16,261 bases of DNA from Gammaproteobacteria bacterium (GTDB lineage: Bacteria > Pseudomonadota > Gammaproteobacteria > GCF-002020875), in the NCBI GenBank assembly GCA_018671205.1, contig JABHIC010000190.1:1-16261 (forward strand), given 5' to 3'. The translations under genes and the position numbers were made by a program. A model generated the notes under the pieces. That model did not search any database, was not told the DNA's origin, and saw only the letters and a list, made by a program, of their open reading frames with translations. Below, piece by piece: positions 1-7,055 of the stretch. Positions within the stretch are counted from its first letter, which is position 1. Each line of letters begins with the position of its first letter.

Positions 1-1035
1 AGACATCCCGATCCCACTATCGGTGACTTCGAAGTTAAGGTGCTCCCCATCGCTCCAGCTGGTTAATGTGACCTCCCCCACCTCGGTAAATTTAATCGCA
101 TTACTGAGCAGGTTGATCAGAATCTGTCCGAGACGCTGAGAATCCCCCAGCAACAGGTGTGACTCCCGGTTTTTCTGCGAGAAGGCTAGATCGATACCCA
201 CATCCCTGGCATTCACCGATAGCATCTGCCGAAGATCCCTCAGTAGCTGCTCTAGGTCATAGGGCACATCGTCAATGACAAATTTTCCCGACTCGATTTT
301 GGATATATCCAGAATGTCGTTGACCAGCGCGAGCTGATGTCTGCTGGCGCTCAGAACCGACTGCAGCACCTGTAGATGCTCTGGATCACTGAATTTATCG
401 ATGAGATACTCACCATTACCGATAATGGAGGTCAACGGGGTACGCAACTCATGACTCATGGTCGCAAGGAAATCACTTTTTGCCTTGAACAGGGTCTCCA
501 GGTTGCGGGTGTTATTGTTGACCCAGCTACGGGTCATGGTGCGCGTAGCCAACAAAATTTCCTTACTGGTGAAAGGCTTCTGTACATAGAGAACATTCTC
601 CCGTAGAGAGTCACCAATGGTATCAAGATCATAGTCTGCATAGGCCGTCACAAAGACAATACAGATTCTCTCATCCAGTTCACGCAGCAGCCTTGCGGTC
701 TCCAGCCCGTCAATCCCGGGCGGCATACGCATATCAACAAGGGCTACACTATAGCCACACCCCTCCTTCAGGGCATCACGCGCCATCTCTACCCCCTCTC
801 TCCCATGAGTCGCTACAGAGAGTACAAACTCTGCGGCATCATCCTCTCTTGTGGAGAGTTCGAGAGCGCCAGTGGCCTCCCCGTCATCCAACGTCTCTGC
901 AAGCGCATGGAAACATTCATCAGCTACCTCAGACTCCAGTAATCCACTATCGAATATATTACTGTATAGATCAAGAATAGAGGCATCATCATCGATGGCT
1001 ATAACTCGGTAATGGTTGTTTTTGTGGACGTTCAT
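1..1035 (-). CDS. Hybrid receiver-histidine kinase, 3' end cut by the window
   Basis: Open frame of 345 codons from ATG at 1035 running off the left edge, so the end of the ATPase domain is missing. Residues ~10-165 form a response-regulator receiver: acidic cluster IDDD at 14-17, phospho-acceptor Asp101 in VALVDMRMPPGIDG, conserved Thr130, and the Lys-Pro pair in YVQKPF. There are about 85 residues between the acidic cluster and Asp101, roughly twice the usual distance, so the receiver carries an insertion. A HisKA domain follows, with the H-box SHELRTPL (His195), then HATPase motifs: N-box ILINLLSNAIKFTE and G1 box TDSGIGMS at the edge. No membrane segment is seen, so this should be a cytoplasmic kinase that is itself controlled by phosphorylation. 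It is divergent from the degenerate GGDEF gene at 1604. A role in magnetosome regulation is only a guess from position. Confidence 0.93.
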   Translation of the reverse strand, partial: MNVHKNNHYRVIAIDDDASILDLYSNIFDSGLLESEVADECFHALAETLDDGEATGALELSTREDDAAEFVLSVATHGREGVEMARDALKEGCGYSVALVDMRMPPGIDGLETARLLRELDERICIVFVTAYADYDLDTIGDSLRENVLYVQKPFTSKEILLATRTMTRSWVNNNTRNLETLFKAKSDFLATMSHELRTPLTSIIGNGEYLIDKFSDPEHLQVLQSVLSASRHQLALVNDILDISKIESGKFVIDDVPYDLEQLLRDLRQMLSVNARDVGIDLAFSQKNRESHLLLGDSQRLGQILINLLSNAIKFTEVGEVTLTSWSDGEHLNFEVTDSGIGMS

Positions 1036-1297
1036 GATCGGTGTGTGACGTTCGAATAATATAATCGATTGATATCGTTAGGGCCGGATGGAGATTTCAG
1101 GATTATACGCAACATCCTCACTAGAGAAACCCCTCTATTCGGAAATCTTGGCGCTGGTGCGTCTCACACCCTCTCTCCTCACCGCTCCAGAAGAATATTT
1201 AAGAACATGAAATTTAGCAAATTCAGGAAATAATAGCCTCCGGCTTGAGCGGACAATGGATGGCTGATCCAGGGTAAAATTCTGCCCCTATCTGTCT

Positions 1298-1324
1298 TGT
1301 TTTTGTTTGAAGAGAGGGTAGAAT
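1298..1324 (+). promoter_or_regulatory. Candidate promoter of the GGDEF-mamF operon
   Basis: TTGTTT at 1298-1303 and TAGAAT at 1319-1324 resemble sigma-70 -35 and -10 boxes. The spacer is only 15 bases, which is short. It is oriented toward the gene at 1604. This is inference from consensus alone. Confidence 0.25.
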
Positions 1325-1444
1325 ACAAATCTTGGTAGATTGTTAAAGACCGATGGTAGAGAGTAAATTTTCGACAGATGCACGGGTCTTGATCATGAAT
1401 TTACTGGGGAGAGGAGATTACAGGCATCCTGGGGGTCATGGTTT

Positions 1445-1467
1445 GGCATACCCTGTACCGGTATGCC
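1445..1467 (+). repeat. Perfect 8-bp inverted repeat in the leader
   Basis: GGCATACC (1445-1452) and GGTATGCC (1460-1467) are exact reverse complements with a 7-base spacer. No T-run follows, so it is not a standard intrinsic terminator. It could be an operator or a leader hairpin ahead of the GGDEF-like gene. I could not match it to a known riboswitch class. Confidence 0.45.
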
Positions 1468-1603
1468 GGAACAGTAACCCGGCACACAGCACAACCCTCA
1501 CTGAAGGGGAGTGCAGTCTTCGGCCGGGAGCTCTTACTCAAACGTAATTCTGCTACATTATCTTCCACCGATCACCTTAGTTTTAACCGAGAGAACCGAA
1601 ACT

Positions 1604-2575
1604 ATGTTAGTAGATGATACGAAATACGCCTTCCAGCTTTCAGCAATGCTGATGGCTCACAAGGGCTATGAAGCCATGACTCATGCAGTCATTCACTACC
1701 TTTACTCCATCGATGAGGTCGAATATGTCGCCGTATATGAGCTGTTTAAAAATGCGATGCACGATGAGACGCTCATTAAACGCTTTTCACTCGCACCGGA
1801 TGAGGAAGATCAGGATTACCATGCGGAACTGGCACTGAAATGTGCAATGAAAAGCCCTGGAGGCGTCTCTAAACTGAAGGTTTATAACGATGAGTGGGTA
1901 CTGATAGACTCGCAGGAGAGGCTAAATCCTCGTCGAATGATTCTCGTCAAGGGCGATATTGGCCCATCCAATATCGCGATCATCGAGGGTCTCGATAAAC
2001 TATATAGCAGCAAGGTAGCGCTGTTCGATGCTGAGGAACGCGATGCCTTGACCCGACTCTACAGCAGGGAGAGCTTTCAGGTATCCCTGGAGGATCTTGT
2101 CACCTTCTACCGGGGAAAGAATTTTAATGACCAGCCCCTGAAAACATGGGCCGTAACGGTCGGTGTTGACGGCCTTGAGAAGAAGAGCGAAGAGTACAGT
2201 ACTCACCATACGAAGAAGATCATGCTCCTGCTCTCAAACATACTGAACAAGAGCATCAAATATACCGACACACTGTTTCGTTACAGTGAGGATAAATTCA
2301 CCATCATCCTGAACCTCTATCGCTCGCGCGAGCTTGAGCCAAAACTGGAAGAGCTCCGAAAAACTATCGAGAGCTACCCATTTCCAACCGGTGGAATCAC
2401 CGTTAGCATCGGCTTTACCATGATTGACCCAATGATCCCCATTGATCTGATGATGGAGTTCATTGACCGTAAGAGTGGCCACTTGATGCGCAATGGAAGT
2501 AACCAGGTAAAATACCTGAATGCCATCAATGAAATTCCGTTATCTGGAGAAACCATCCATATACAGGGACTTTAG
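1604..2575 (+). CDS. Degenerate GGDEF-domain protein, paralogue of the 5415-6416 gene
   Basis: Product of 323 residues from ATG at 1604 (MLVDDTKY). An in-frame GTG exists at 1511, but the paralogue's start and the shared motif F-x-LSAML near residue 10 favour the ATG. Residues ~8-140 are a conserved N-terminal region of unknown fold shared with the second GGDEF protein. Residues ~145-310 have the GGDEF fold order: DALTRLYSRESF in place of the usual D-x-LT-x-L-x-NR, then FRYSEDKFTIIL in place of RxGGDEFxxLL. The signature GGDEF is replaced by SEDKF (228-232), and the metal/substrate segment around VGVDGLEKKSEEY has lost its usual Asn and second Asp. The inhibitory-site RxxD is KYTD here. Cyclase activity is therefore very unlikely; a structural or receptor role is more plausible. 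It is the first gene of a cluster with mamF (50-base gap). Confidence 0.85.
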   Translation: MLVDDTKYAFQLSAMLMAHKGYEAMTHAVIHYLYSIDEVEYVAVYELFKNAMHDETLIKRFSLAPDEEDQDYHAELALKCAMKSPGGVSKLKVYNDEWVLIDSQERLNPRRMILVKGDIGPSNIAIIEGLDKLYSSKVALFDAEERDALTRLYSRESFQVSLEDLVTFYRGKNFNDQPLKTWAVTVGVDGLEKKSEEYSTHHTKKIMLLLSNILNKSIKYTDTLFRYSEDKFTIILNLYRSRELEPKLEELRKTIESYPFPTGGITVSIGFTMIDPMIPIDLMMEFIDRKSGHLMRNGSNQVKYLNAINEIPLSGETIHIQGL

Positions 2576-2624
2576 GCCAGAATTCTGGCTTATAAAGGGC
2601 TGCTTTTCAGCTAAGGAGGCGTAG

Positions 2625-2951
2625 ATGGCCGCAAAAGTGATCGTAGTAGACAGTCAGTGGCCCTCCCGCTTTCGGGCAATGCTGAGCTATCTTGGCATTG
2701 CGGTCTTTATCCCACTTTTTTTCTACCGCAACGATAAATTCATCTACTTCCATGCTCGTCAGGGGTTGGTACTGTGGGTTATCACAGTTACCGCAGTCGC
2801 CTCACTGTTCCTTCCCGGGCCCGGAAAATTCCTCTTTGTGGTATTGATGGCGATCTATGCTATAGCTGGAGCTGTCGGCATTATCACTGCGCTGTCCGGT
2901 TCTGCCTGGGAGCTACCTATTATCGGCCCCATCGCACGCCGTTACTTCTAG
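2625..2951 (+). CDS. mamF: MamF/MmsF-type magnetosome membrane protein (DUF4870)
   Basis: A 108-residue protein with three hydrophobic segments (about 18-35, 48-65 and 68-90). It carries the family hallmark FHARQGLVLW (residues ~43-52) after a short charged loop. This matches the MamF/MmsF group of DUF4870 proteins, which in Magnetospirillum sit in the magnetosome membrane and control crystal size and shape. A strong ribosome site (AAGGAGG, 2614-2620) precedes the ATG. The next gene starts 14 bases after the stop, so the two are cotranslated from one mRNA. MamF and MmsF are close paralogues and I cannot tell which is the true orthologue. Confidence 0.88.
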   Translation: MAAKVIVVDSQWPSRFRAMLSYLGIAVFIPLFFYRNDKFIYFHARQGLVLWVITVTAVASLFLPGPGKFLFVVLMAIYAIAGAVGIITALSGSAWELPIIGPIARRYF

Positions 2952-2965
2952 GAGACTGACCGAAA

Positions 2966-3226
2966 ATGGTATCCCTATCTACCCTCACGTCGAGCACCGG
3001 CAGCAAGTTGGTAACATTCGCATCTGGTCTGGGGCTCTCCTCCTCCATCAAGGGCGGTGTAGCTGCAGCGGCCACTGTTGCAGCCACCTCTCCATTGATT
3101 ATTTTGGGTATTGCTGCCGCAACAGGTGCCGCAGCCTGGAGAGCAACGAAACTGAAACAGCAAGAGCGGCCAGAAAACCACAGGCTGCACTATAGAGTAA
3201 GCTCAGCGGTTCAACCCATGATTTAG
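2966..3226 (+). CDS. Small Gly/Ala-rich membrane protein, possibly Mms6/MamG-like
   Basis: An 86-residue product preceded by AGGAGA (2950-2955). It is Ser/Thr-rich at the N-terminus, then has GLGLSSS (22-28), an Ala/Val-rich stretch, and one clear membrane helix beginning SPLIILGIAAATGAAAW, followed by basic residues (RATKLKQQ). The helix resembles the GPIILG-type transmembrane segment of Mms6/MamD proteins, and the short LG motif just before it has the same order, so it may be a minimal member of that group. Resemblance is by eye only. It directly follows mamF and ends 51 bases before the convergent mamD-like gene. The C-terminal ~25 residues look unrelated to anything I know. Confidence 0.6.
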   Translation: MVSLSTLTSSTGSKLVTFASGLGLSSSIKGGVAAAATVAATSPLIILGIAAATGAAAWRATKLKQQERPENHRLHYRVSSAVQPMI

Positions 3227-3277
3227 GGAACTCCCTATCCAAGTCTGTGCGAATTGAGTCACGCCAACCTAAAACCC

Positions 3278-5263
3278 TCAGCCATCTTTAAGCTTGACGG
3301 CCACATGATCCCCCTGGCTCCAGACCACCCTGGGTTGGCGCAGCACCAGTGACTCATCCATCCAGCTAAACTTCAGCGTCTTTATGATCTGTTCAGCGCT
3401 CTCTTCAGTGGCACGCTCAGAGAGATACTTGGAAAAACCGCCTATCTCAACACGGATCCCCTTCGTTGAGACATCAACCACAGTCCCCTTGCCCCGCTTG
3501 CCCTCACTACTCACCCAGATCACCTCAATCAACCCCTGAGGCACTGGCAGCCTGGGGGAGGAGCGACGATCACTGGAAAAGGGGGTTGTACGAAAATGGT
3601 GTGAGAGCAGTTGATGAAACAGCTCTCGCTCGGACTGGTACCCCTGCCCCCCCTTCATTTCGGGCTGCAGGAACTGGCGCAGCCCATCCATCGCAGCCGA
3701 GGCCACCTCATCATTCTGCCCCTGCGTTGAGTACCCCTGTTTTCCGTCTGAACCACTATAAATGCGCTTTACTACCAGGCCCGCAACTGCAGCAGGAATG
3801 ATCCAGGGTAAAATAAGTGCACCAGGAACCAGAGCACCGCTTCCCATCGCCCCTTTTACCAGGAGCGGCAACGAGCCACCTGCGAGCAGTTTACCGGAGA
3901 CCAGCGTATAGGTTGATGCACAACTCTGTATATTCCCCACAATCACCCCGGCAACCGACCCCTTCGCCGCCCCGGATGCCAGACCACCCGACTCCCCAGC
4001 TACCGCCCCCTCTCCCAACTTCGATGAGAAAAGAGGAAAAATAGATGATTTAGCGGCTACTGCGCCACCGGACTTTGTGGTTGCGGCAGACCCCGCGCCA
4101 GCTGCCGTACTACTCTTTGAGGAGAAGAGCGAAAATTTTGAAAAGAGGGAACCCGTCGATTTTCCGGCAGTGGCGCTACCCGCCTCTCCACTGAGCGCCC
4201 CGGACAGTGCACTGCTCGACTCCCCAGCCGCAACCCCCTCTCCCAGGGTGGATGGCAGCAGTGGAAAGATCGATATTTTGGCGGCCAGCGCACCGCCAGA
4301 CTTTGTGGTTGCGGCAGATCCCGCGCCGGCTGCCGTACCACCACTCTTTGAGGAGAAGAGCGAAAACTTTGAAAAGAGGGGGGCACTCGATTTTCCGGCA
4401 GTGGCCCCACCCGTCTTCCCTGCCGCTGCACCTTCTCCCAGGGTGGATGGCAGCAGTGGGAAGATCGATGTTTTGGCGGCCAGCGCACCGCCAGATTTTG
4501 TGGTTGCAGCAGATCCCGCGCCGGCTGCCGCACCACCACTCTTTGAGGAGAAGAGCGAAAATTTCGAGAAGAGAGGAGCACTCGACTTTCCGGCAGTGAC
4601 GCTCCCCGTCTTCCCAGCGGCTGCACTGCTCGGTGCTCCAGCCACCGCCCCCTCCTTCAGGGTTGATGGTAGCAATGGAAAGATCGATGATTTAGCGGCT
4701 AATGCACCACTGCCCGACGTCCCGACCACTGCACCTCCCTTCAGGGTTGATGGCACCAATGGAAAGATCGATGATTTAGCGGCTAATGCACCACCAGACT
4801 TTATGGTTGCGGTCGCTGCTGCACTGCCCGACGCCCCGGCCACTGCCCCCCCCTTCAGGGTTGGTGACACCAATGGAAAGATCGATGATTTAGCGGCTAA
4901 TGCGCCACCGGACTTTGTGGTTGCGGTCGCTGCCGCACTGCTCGACGTCCCGGCCGCTGCACTACCCTTCAGGGTTGATGGCACTAATGGAAAAACTGAT
5001 GATTTAGTGGCTAACGCGCCACTGGACTTTGTGGTTGCAGCGGGTCCCGCAGCGGCTGTTGCACCGCTCTTTGGGGAGAGGAACGAAAACTTTGAGAAGA
5101 TAGAGCCACTCGACTTTCCGACAACAGCGCTGCCCGATTTCCCACTGAGCGCAGCCCCCGTTTTACCCGTTGTCACCACATCAACCGGTGAGGTGGTGGC
5201 AGAGGTTGTCGTCACTGATTTCGAGATTGTTCCAACATACTCTGTTGTCTCATACCCACTCAT
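3278..5263 (-). CDS. mamD: MamD/Mms7-like repeat protein fused to a C-terminal PilZ domain
   Basis: Product of 661 residues. Residues ~50-425 are low-complexity Gly/Ala/Ser/Lys with two interleaved repeats: type A, ALAAKSSIFPLLPSTLGEG-like (seven copies), and type B, SAPLFSKFSLFSSKSGG-like (four copies). A single membrane segment (~476-498, GALILPWIIPAAVAGLVV) is followed by KR, so by the positive-inside rule the C-terminus faces the cytoplasm and the repeats face the magnetosome lumen. Residues ~565-661 are a PilZ domain with both c-di-GMP-binding motifs intact: RSSPR (R567, R571) and DVSTKG (D597, S599, G602). The low-complexity region plus one helix is the MamD/Mms7 pattern; the PilZ fusion is not part of the MamD proteins I know. 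It is the last gene of the minus-strand group mamC-GGDEF-mamD. The mamD assignment is by architecture and neighbours; the PilZ call is firmer. Confidence 0.82.
   Translation of the reverse strand: MSGYETTEYVGTISKSVTTTSATTSPVDVVTTGKTGAALSGKSGSAVVGKSSGSIFSKFSFLSPKSGATAAAGPAATTKSSGALATKSSVFPLVPSTLKGSAAAGTSSSAAATATTKSGGALAAKSSIFPLVSPTLKGGAVAGASGSAAATATIKSGGALAAKSSIFPLVPSTLKGGAVVGTSGSGALAAKSSIFPLLPSTLKEGAVAGAPSSAAAGKTGSVTAGKSSAPLFSKFSLFSSKSGGAAAGAGSAATTKSGGALAAKTSIFPLLPSTLGEGAAAGKTGGATAGKSSAPLFSKFSLFSSKSGGTAAGAGSAATTKSGGALAAKISIFPLLPSTLGEGVAAGESSSALSGALSGEAGSATAGKSTGSLFSKFSLFSSKSSTAAGAGSAATTKSGGAVAAKSSIFPLFSSKLGEGAVAGESGGLASGAAKGSVAGVIVGNIQSCASTYTLVSGKLLAGGSLPLLVKGAMGSGALVPGALILPWIIPAAVAGLVVKRIYSGSDGKQGYSTQGQNDEVASAAMDGLRQFLQPEMKGGQGYQSERELFHQLLSHHFRTTPFSSDRRSSPRLPVPQGLIEVIWVSSEGKRGKGTVVDVSTKGIRVEIGGFSKYLSERATEESAEQIIKTLKFSWMDESLVLRQPRVVWSQGDHVAVKLKDG
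4004..5110 (-). repeat. Interleaved repeats inside the MamD-like gene
   Basis: Type A units (core SSIFPLLPSTL) begin near residues 83, 121, 159, 187, 260, 327 and 401. Type B units (core LFSKFSLFSSKS) begin near residues 52, 228, 293 and 370. In the middle of the array A and B alternate with a Gly/Ala spacer, giving a higher-order unit of about 65-70 residues. The DNA repeats are also near-identical, for example the segments around 4250-4300 and 4435-4485, so copy number may change by recombination. Confidence 0.85.
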
Positions 5264-5315
5264 TTTTTACTCAAATCTCAATCAGTTGCCGACATGAGCG
5301 GCAGATTATCAAATA

Positions 5316-5336
5316 GGGAGGAGCACTCTCCATCCC
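5316..5336 (-). other. Imperfect hairpin in the 150-base gap before the MamD-like gene
   Basis: GGAG (5320-5323) pairs with CTCC (5328-5331) around a 4-base loop, with an outer GGG/CCC pairing. It lies in the leader between the second GGDEF gene (stop at 5415) and the MamD-like start. No T-run follows on the minus strand, so it is unlikely to be a simple terminator; it could be an mRNA processing or attenuation element. Confidence 0.3.
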
Positions 5337-5414
5337 GCATAGTAGATTGGCACCTGAAAACCTCCCTTTGACTACCTCTTACGGCCATTTTTCGCACACA
5401 ACTGAGATGCGAGG

Positions 5415-6416
5415 TTAACTCAATTCAATATGGCCCACACTGGAGCCCCTGGAGGGGACATCCTTTATTGAGTTAAAGTAGCTCACCTTGTTTTTTCCTT
5501 TACTCTTGATGACGTGGTTCTTTCTCTCCGCAAACTCCAACAGCAGATTGGTAGAGACAATAGGGTCAACCAACGTATAGCCAATACTGGCCGTAATAGA
5601 GCCAGAAGAGAAGGGGTAAGCCTCAACGGTCTTACGAAAGTTTTCCAGAGGAATCTGAGCATCTGTTGCGCTACAGCTGTTGATAATCACCGCAAAGCCA
5701 TCCGCGCCATAACGAAACAGGTAATCGGTATAACGAAAACTCTTATTCAGCAGATGCGCGAACTGAAGCAGAACCTTATCCCCATAAAGGTAGCCGAACT
5801 CCTCATTCACCTTATTGAACTCATCAACATTCACCACGGCCAGCCATGTTCTCTTGGTCTGCTCATGAAATTTTTTCCCTCGGTTAAAAGAGATAATGTC
5901 ATTGAGTGCCACCTCCATACTCTTGCGATTGAGCAGATAAGTATGTGGGTCACGCTCCCTGTGATCAAATTGAGCCACCTGAGTGGAGTAGATCCTGTCA
6001 AGCCCCTCAATAAGATCCATATTCGTTGTACTGATCGTACTACTGACCTTGACCAGAATGACTCGACGGGGTCTTACTCTCTTGCCCACATCCAGCAAAA
6101 TCCACTCATCACTCTGCGTACGAACCATTGAAACACCCCCTTCCGGGCTCTTTTCAATACATCGCCTAATCAGCTTCGCATGGGAATCCTGCGGCAACTC
6201 ATCGGGTGAGAGCGGAAAACGTCTGATCAGCATCTCCTCATTCGTCTCATGAGTAATCAACTCATAGACAATGACATCATCAACCCCCTCAATTGAGTAA
6301 AAATAGTGAATAATGGCATGTGTTAATGACTGATACGTTTCATGAGACAAAAGCATTGCCGAAAGCTCGAAGGCATGCAGAACCTCACCTTGTTGACTTA
6401 TCTCTTGCTGTGGCAT
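5415..6416 (-). CDS. Degenerate GGDEF-domain protein with retained RxxD inhibitory-site motif
   Basis: Product of 333 residues from ATG at 6416, with a good ribosome site (AGGAGAG). N-terminal region ~12-150 matches the 1604-2575 protein (shared F-x-LSAML and HAIIHYFYSI-type segments). The C-terminal GGDEF domain (~150-315) has DPHTYLLNRKSM, a fairly intact substrate segment NVDEFNKVNEEFGYLYGD (196-213), then FRYTDYLFRYGADGFAVII. The GGDEF signature is GADGF (237-241): the third-position Asp remains, but the second Gly and the Glu are lost, so cyclase activity is doubtful. RYTD (228-231) lies exactly five residues before it, the position of the canonical c-di-GMP inhibitory site. In other systems degenerate GGDEF domains keeping RxxD act as c-di-GMP receptors. 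The gene lies between mamC (54 bases upstream) and the MamD-PilZ gene. Confidence 0.88.
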   Translation of the reverse strand: MPQQEISQQGEVLHAFELSAMLLSHETYQSLTHAIIHYFYSIEGVDDVIVYELITHETNEEMLIRRFPLSPDELPQDSHAKLIRRCIEKSPEGGVSMVRTQSDEWILLDVGKRVRPRRVILVKVSSTISTTNMDLIEGLDRIYSTQVAQFDHRERDPHTYLLNRKSMEVALNDIISFNRGKKFHEQTKRTWLAVVNVDEFNKVNEEFGYLYGDKVLLQFAHLLNKSFRYTDYLFRYGADGFAVIINSCSATDAQIPLENFRKTVEAYPFSSGSITASIGYTLVDPIVSTNLLLEFAERKNHVIKSKGKNKVSYFNSIKDVPSRGSSVGHIELS

Positions 6417-6470
6417 GATCTCTCCTGAACAGTGATCTTAATAATGATGAAATGACAACGAATCAGACCA

Positions 6471-7055
6471 TCATAACTCATAACCCCTACGATGATTAGC
6501 GGGGAAATCTAACGGATCTTCTACCTCTACGGTCTCTTCGACCACAGCCTCTTTGGCCGTCTCATCCGCCTCAGCGTTGTCGTGCAGACTCAGCTCCAAC
6601 TGCTCTATACTACGGTCCCAGACATATTTTGAGGCCGATGCAACCACCACAGCGGTTCCCAGTGAGAGTGCCAACCCCCCTCCTACCGCACCGACAGCCA
6701 TCGCCCCAAGAACGGTTGCAGCACCTGCCCCAACCCCCTCTTTACCGGCATCATAGACCACCTCTTTGGTATCTACCAGGCCCTCACGATGGCCTTTCAT
6801 ATTCCTTGCTACCGAACTGGAGACCCCGATGATCCCGCCCAGGACACCTATTCCAGCAGTAGTTGATGCCAGAGATTGTATAAAATTAAGAGATACATGC
6901 GGTGCGGCATGTGCTCCGGCTTGTGCTCCAGCATGTGGTGCCACCTGCGGTGCTGCCTGTGTCGCTATCTGCTCCCCAACCTTTGGTGCCACCTGCGTCG
7001 CCACCTGCTCCCCAATCTTAGGTGCTGCCTGTGCTGCTACCTGTGATGTTACCAT
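6471..7055 (-). CDS. mamC: MamC (Mms13) with repeat-bearing N-terminal extension
   Basis: Product of 194 residues; the usual MamC is about 125. Ribosome site AGGAGT precedes ATG 7055. Residues ~57-155 are the MamC core: helix GIGVLGGIIGVSSSVARN, a loop with KEVVYDAGKEGVG, then a second helix rich in Gly (VGAVGGGLALSLGTAVVV) and KYVWDRSIE. In Magnetospirillum MamC the loop faces the lumen and binds magnetite through a Glu and an Asp four residues apart; Glu98 and Asp102 hold those positions. Residues 1-55 are an added Ala/Gln/Pro-rich segment with a 12-residue repeat, and residues ~158-184 form an acidic tail. MamC is the most abundant magnetosome membrane protein in known strains and adjusts crystal size. 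It heads the minus-strand operon with the degenerate GGDEF and MamD-PilZ genes. Confidence 0.93.
   Translation of the reverse strand: MVTSQVAAQAAPKIGEQVATQVAPKVGEQIATQAAPQVAPHAGAQAGAHAAPHVSLNFIQSLASTTAGIGVLGGIIGVSSSVARNMKGHREGLVDTKEVVYDAGKEGVGAGAATVLGAMAVGAVGGGLALSLGTAVVVASASKYVWDRSIEQLELSLHDNAEADETAKEAVVEETVEVEDPLDFPANHRRGYEL
6921..7028 (-). repeat. 36-base / 12-residue repeats at the MamC N-terminus
   Basis: Residues 10-21 (AAPKIGEQVATQ) and 22-33 (VAPKVGEQIATQ) are near-identical, and 34-45 (AAPQVAPHAGAQ) is a diverged third copy. The segment is absent from the MamC proteins I know. Confidence 0.8.

Larger units (their letters stand above)
1036..1603. other. Long divergent intergenic region
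   Basis: About 570 bases between the kinase start and the GGDEF-like gene. Only weak open frames occur here, with no family resemblance and no good ribosome site. It holds a candidate promoter (1298-1324) and a perfect inverted repeat (1445-1467) on the side of the GGDEF-like gene, giving that gene a possible structured leader of roughly 270 bases. No tRNA, CRISPR or insertion sequence is visible. Confidence 0.6.

Noticed and set aside
376..980. Plus-strand open frames inside the kinase gene
   Set aside because: They lie opposite a clear receiver-histidine kinase reading frame with all expected motifs.
1353..1547. 64-codon open frame in the leader region
   Set aside because: No recognisable composition, no clear ribosome site, and it overlaps the inverted repeat.
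1445..1560. c-di-GMP riboswitch before the GGDEF gene
   Set aside because: The conserved core segments of the GEMM-type class that I know were not found in this leader.
1511..1603. GTG start at 1511 for the first GGDEF gene
   Set aside because: The extra 31 residues have no counterpart in the paralogue and look like translated leader; ATG 1604 fits better.
4077..5297. 406-codon open frame on the plus strand opposite the MamD-PilZ gene
   Set aside because: It is the antisense of the Ala/Gly/Ser repeat array; repeat composition keeps the opposite frame open. No start signal, domain or membrane pattern supports it, while the minus strand encodes a clear membrane helix and PilZ domain.
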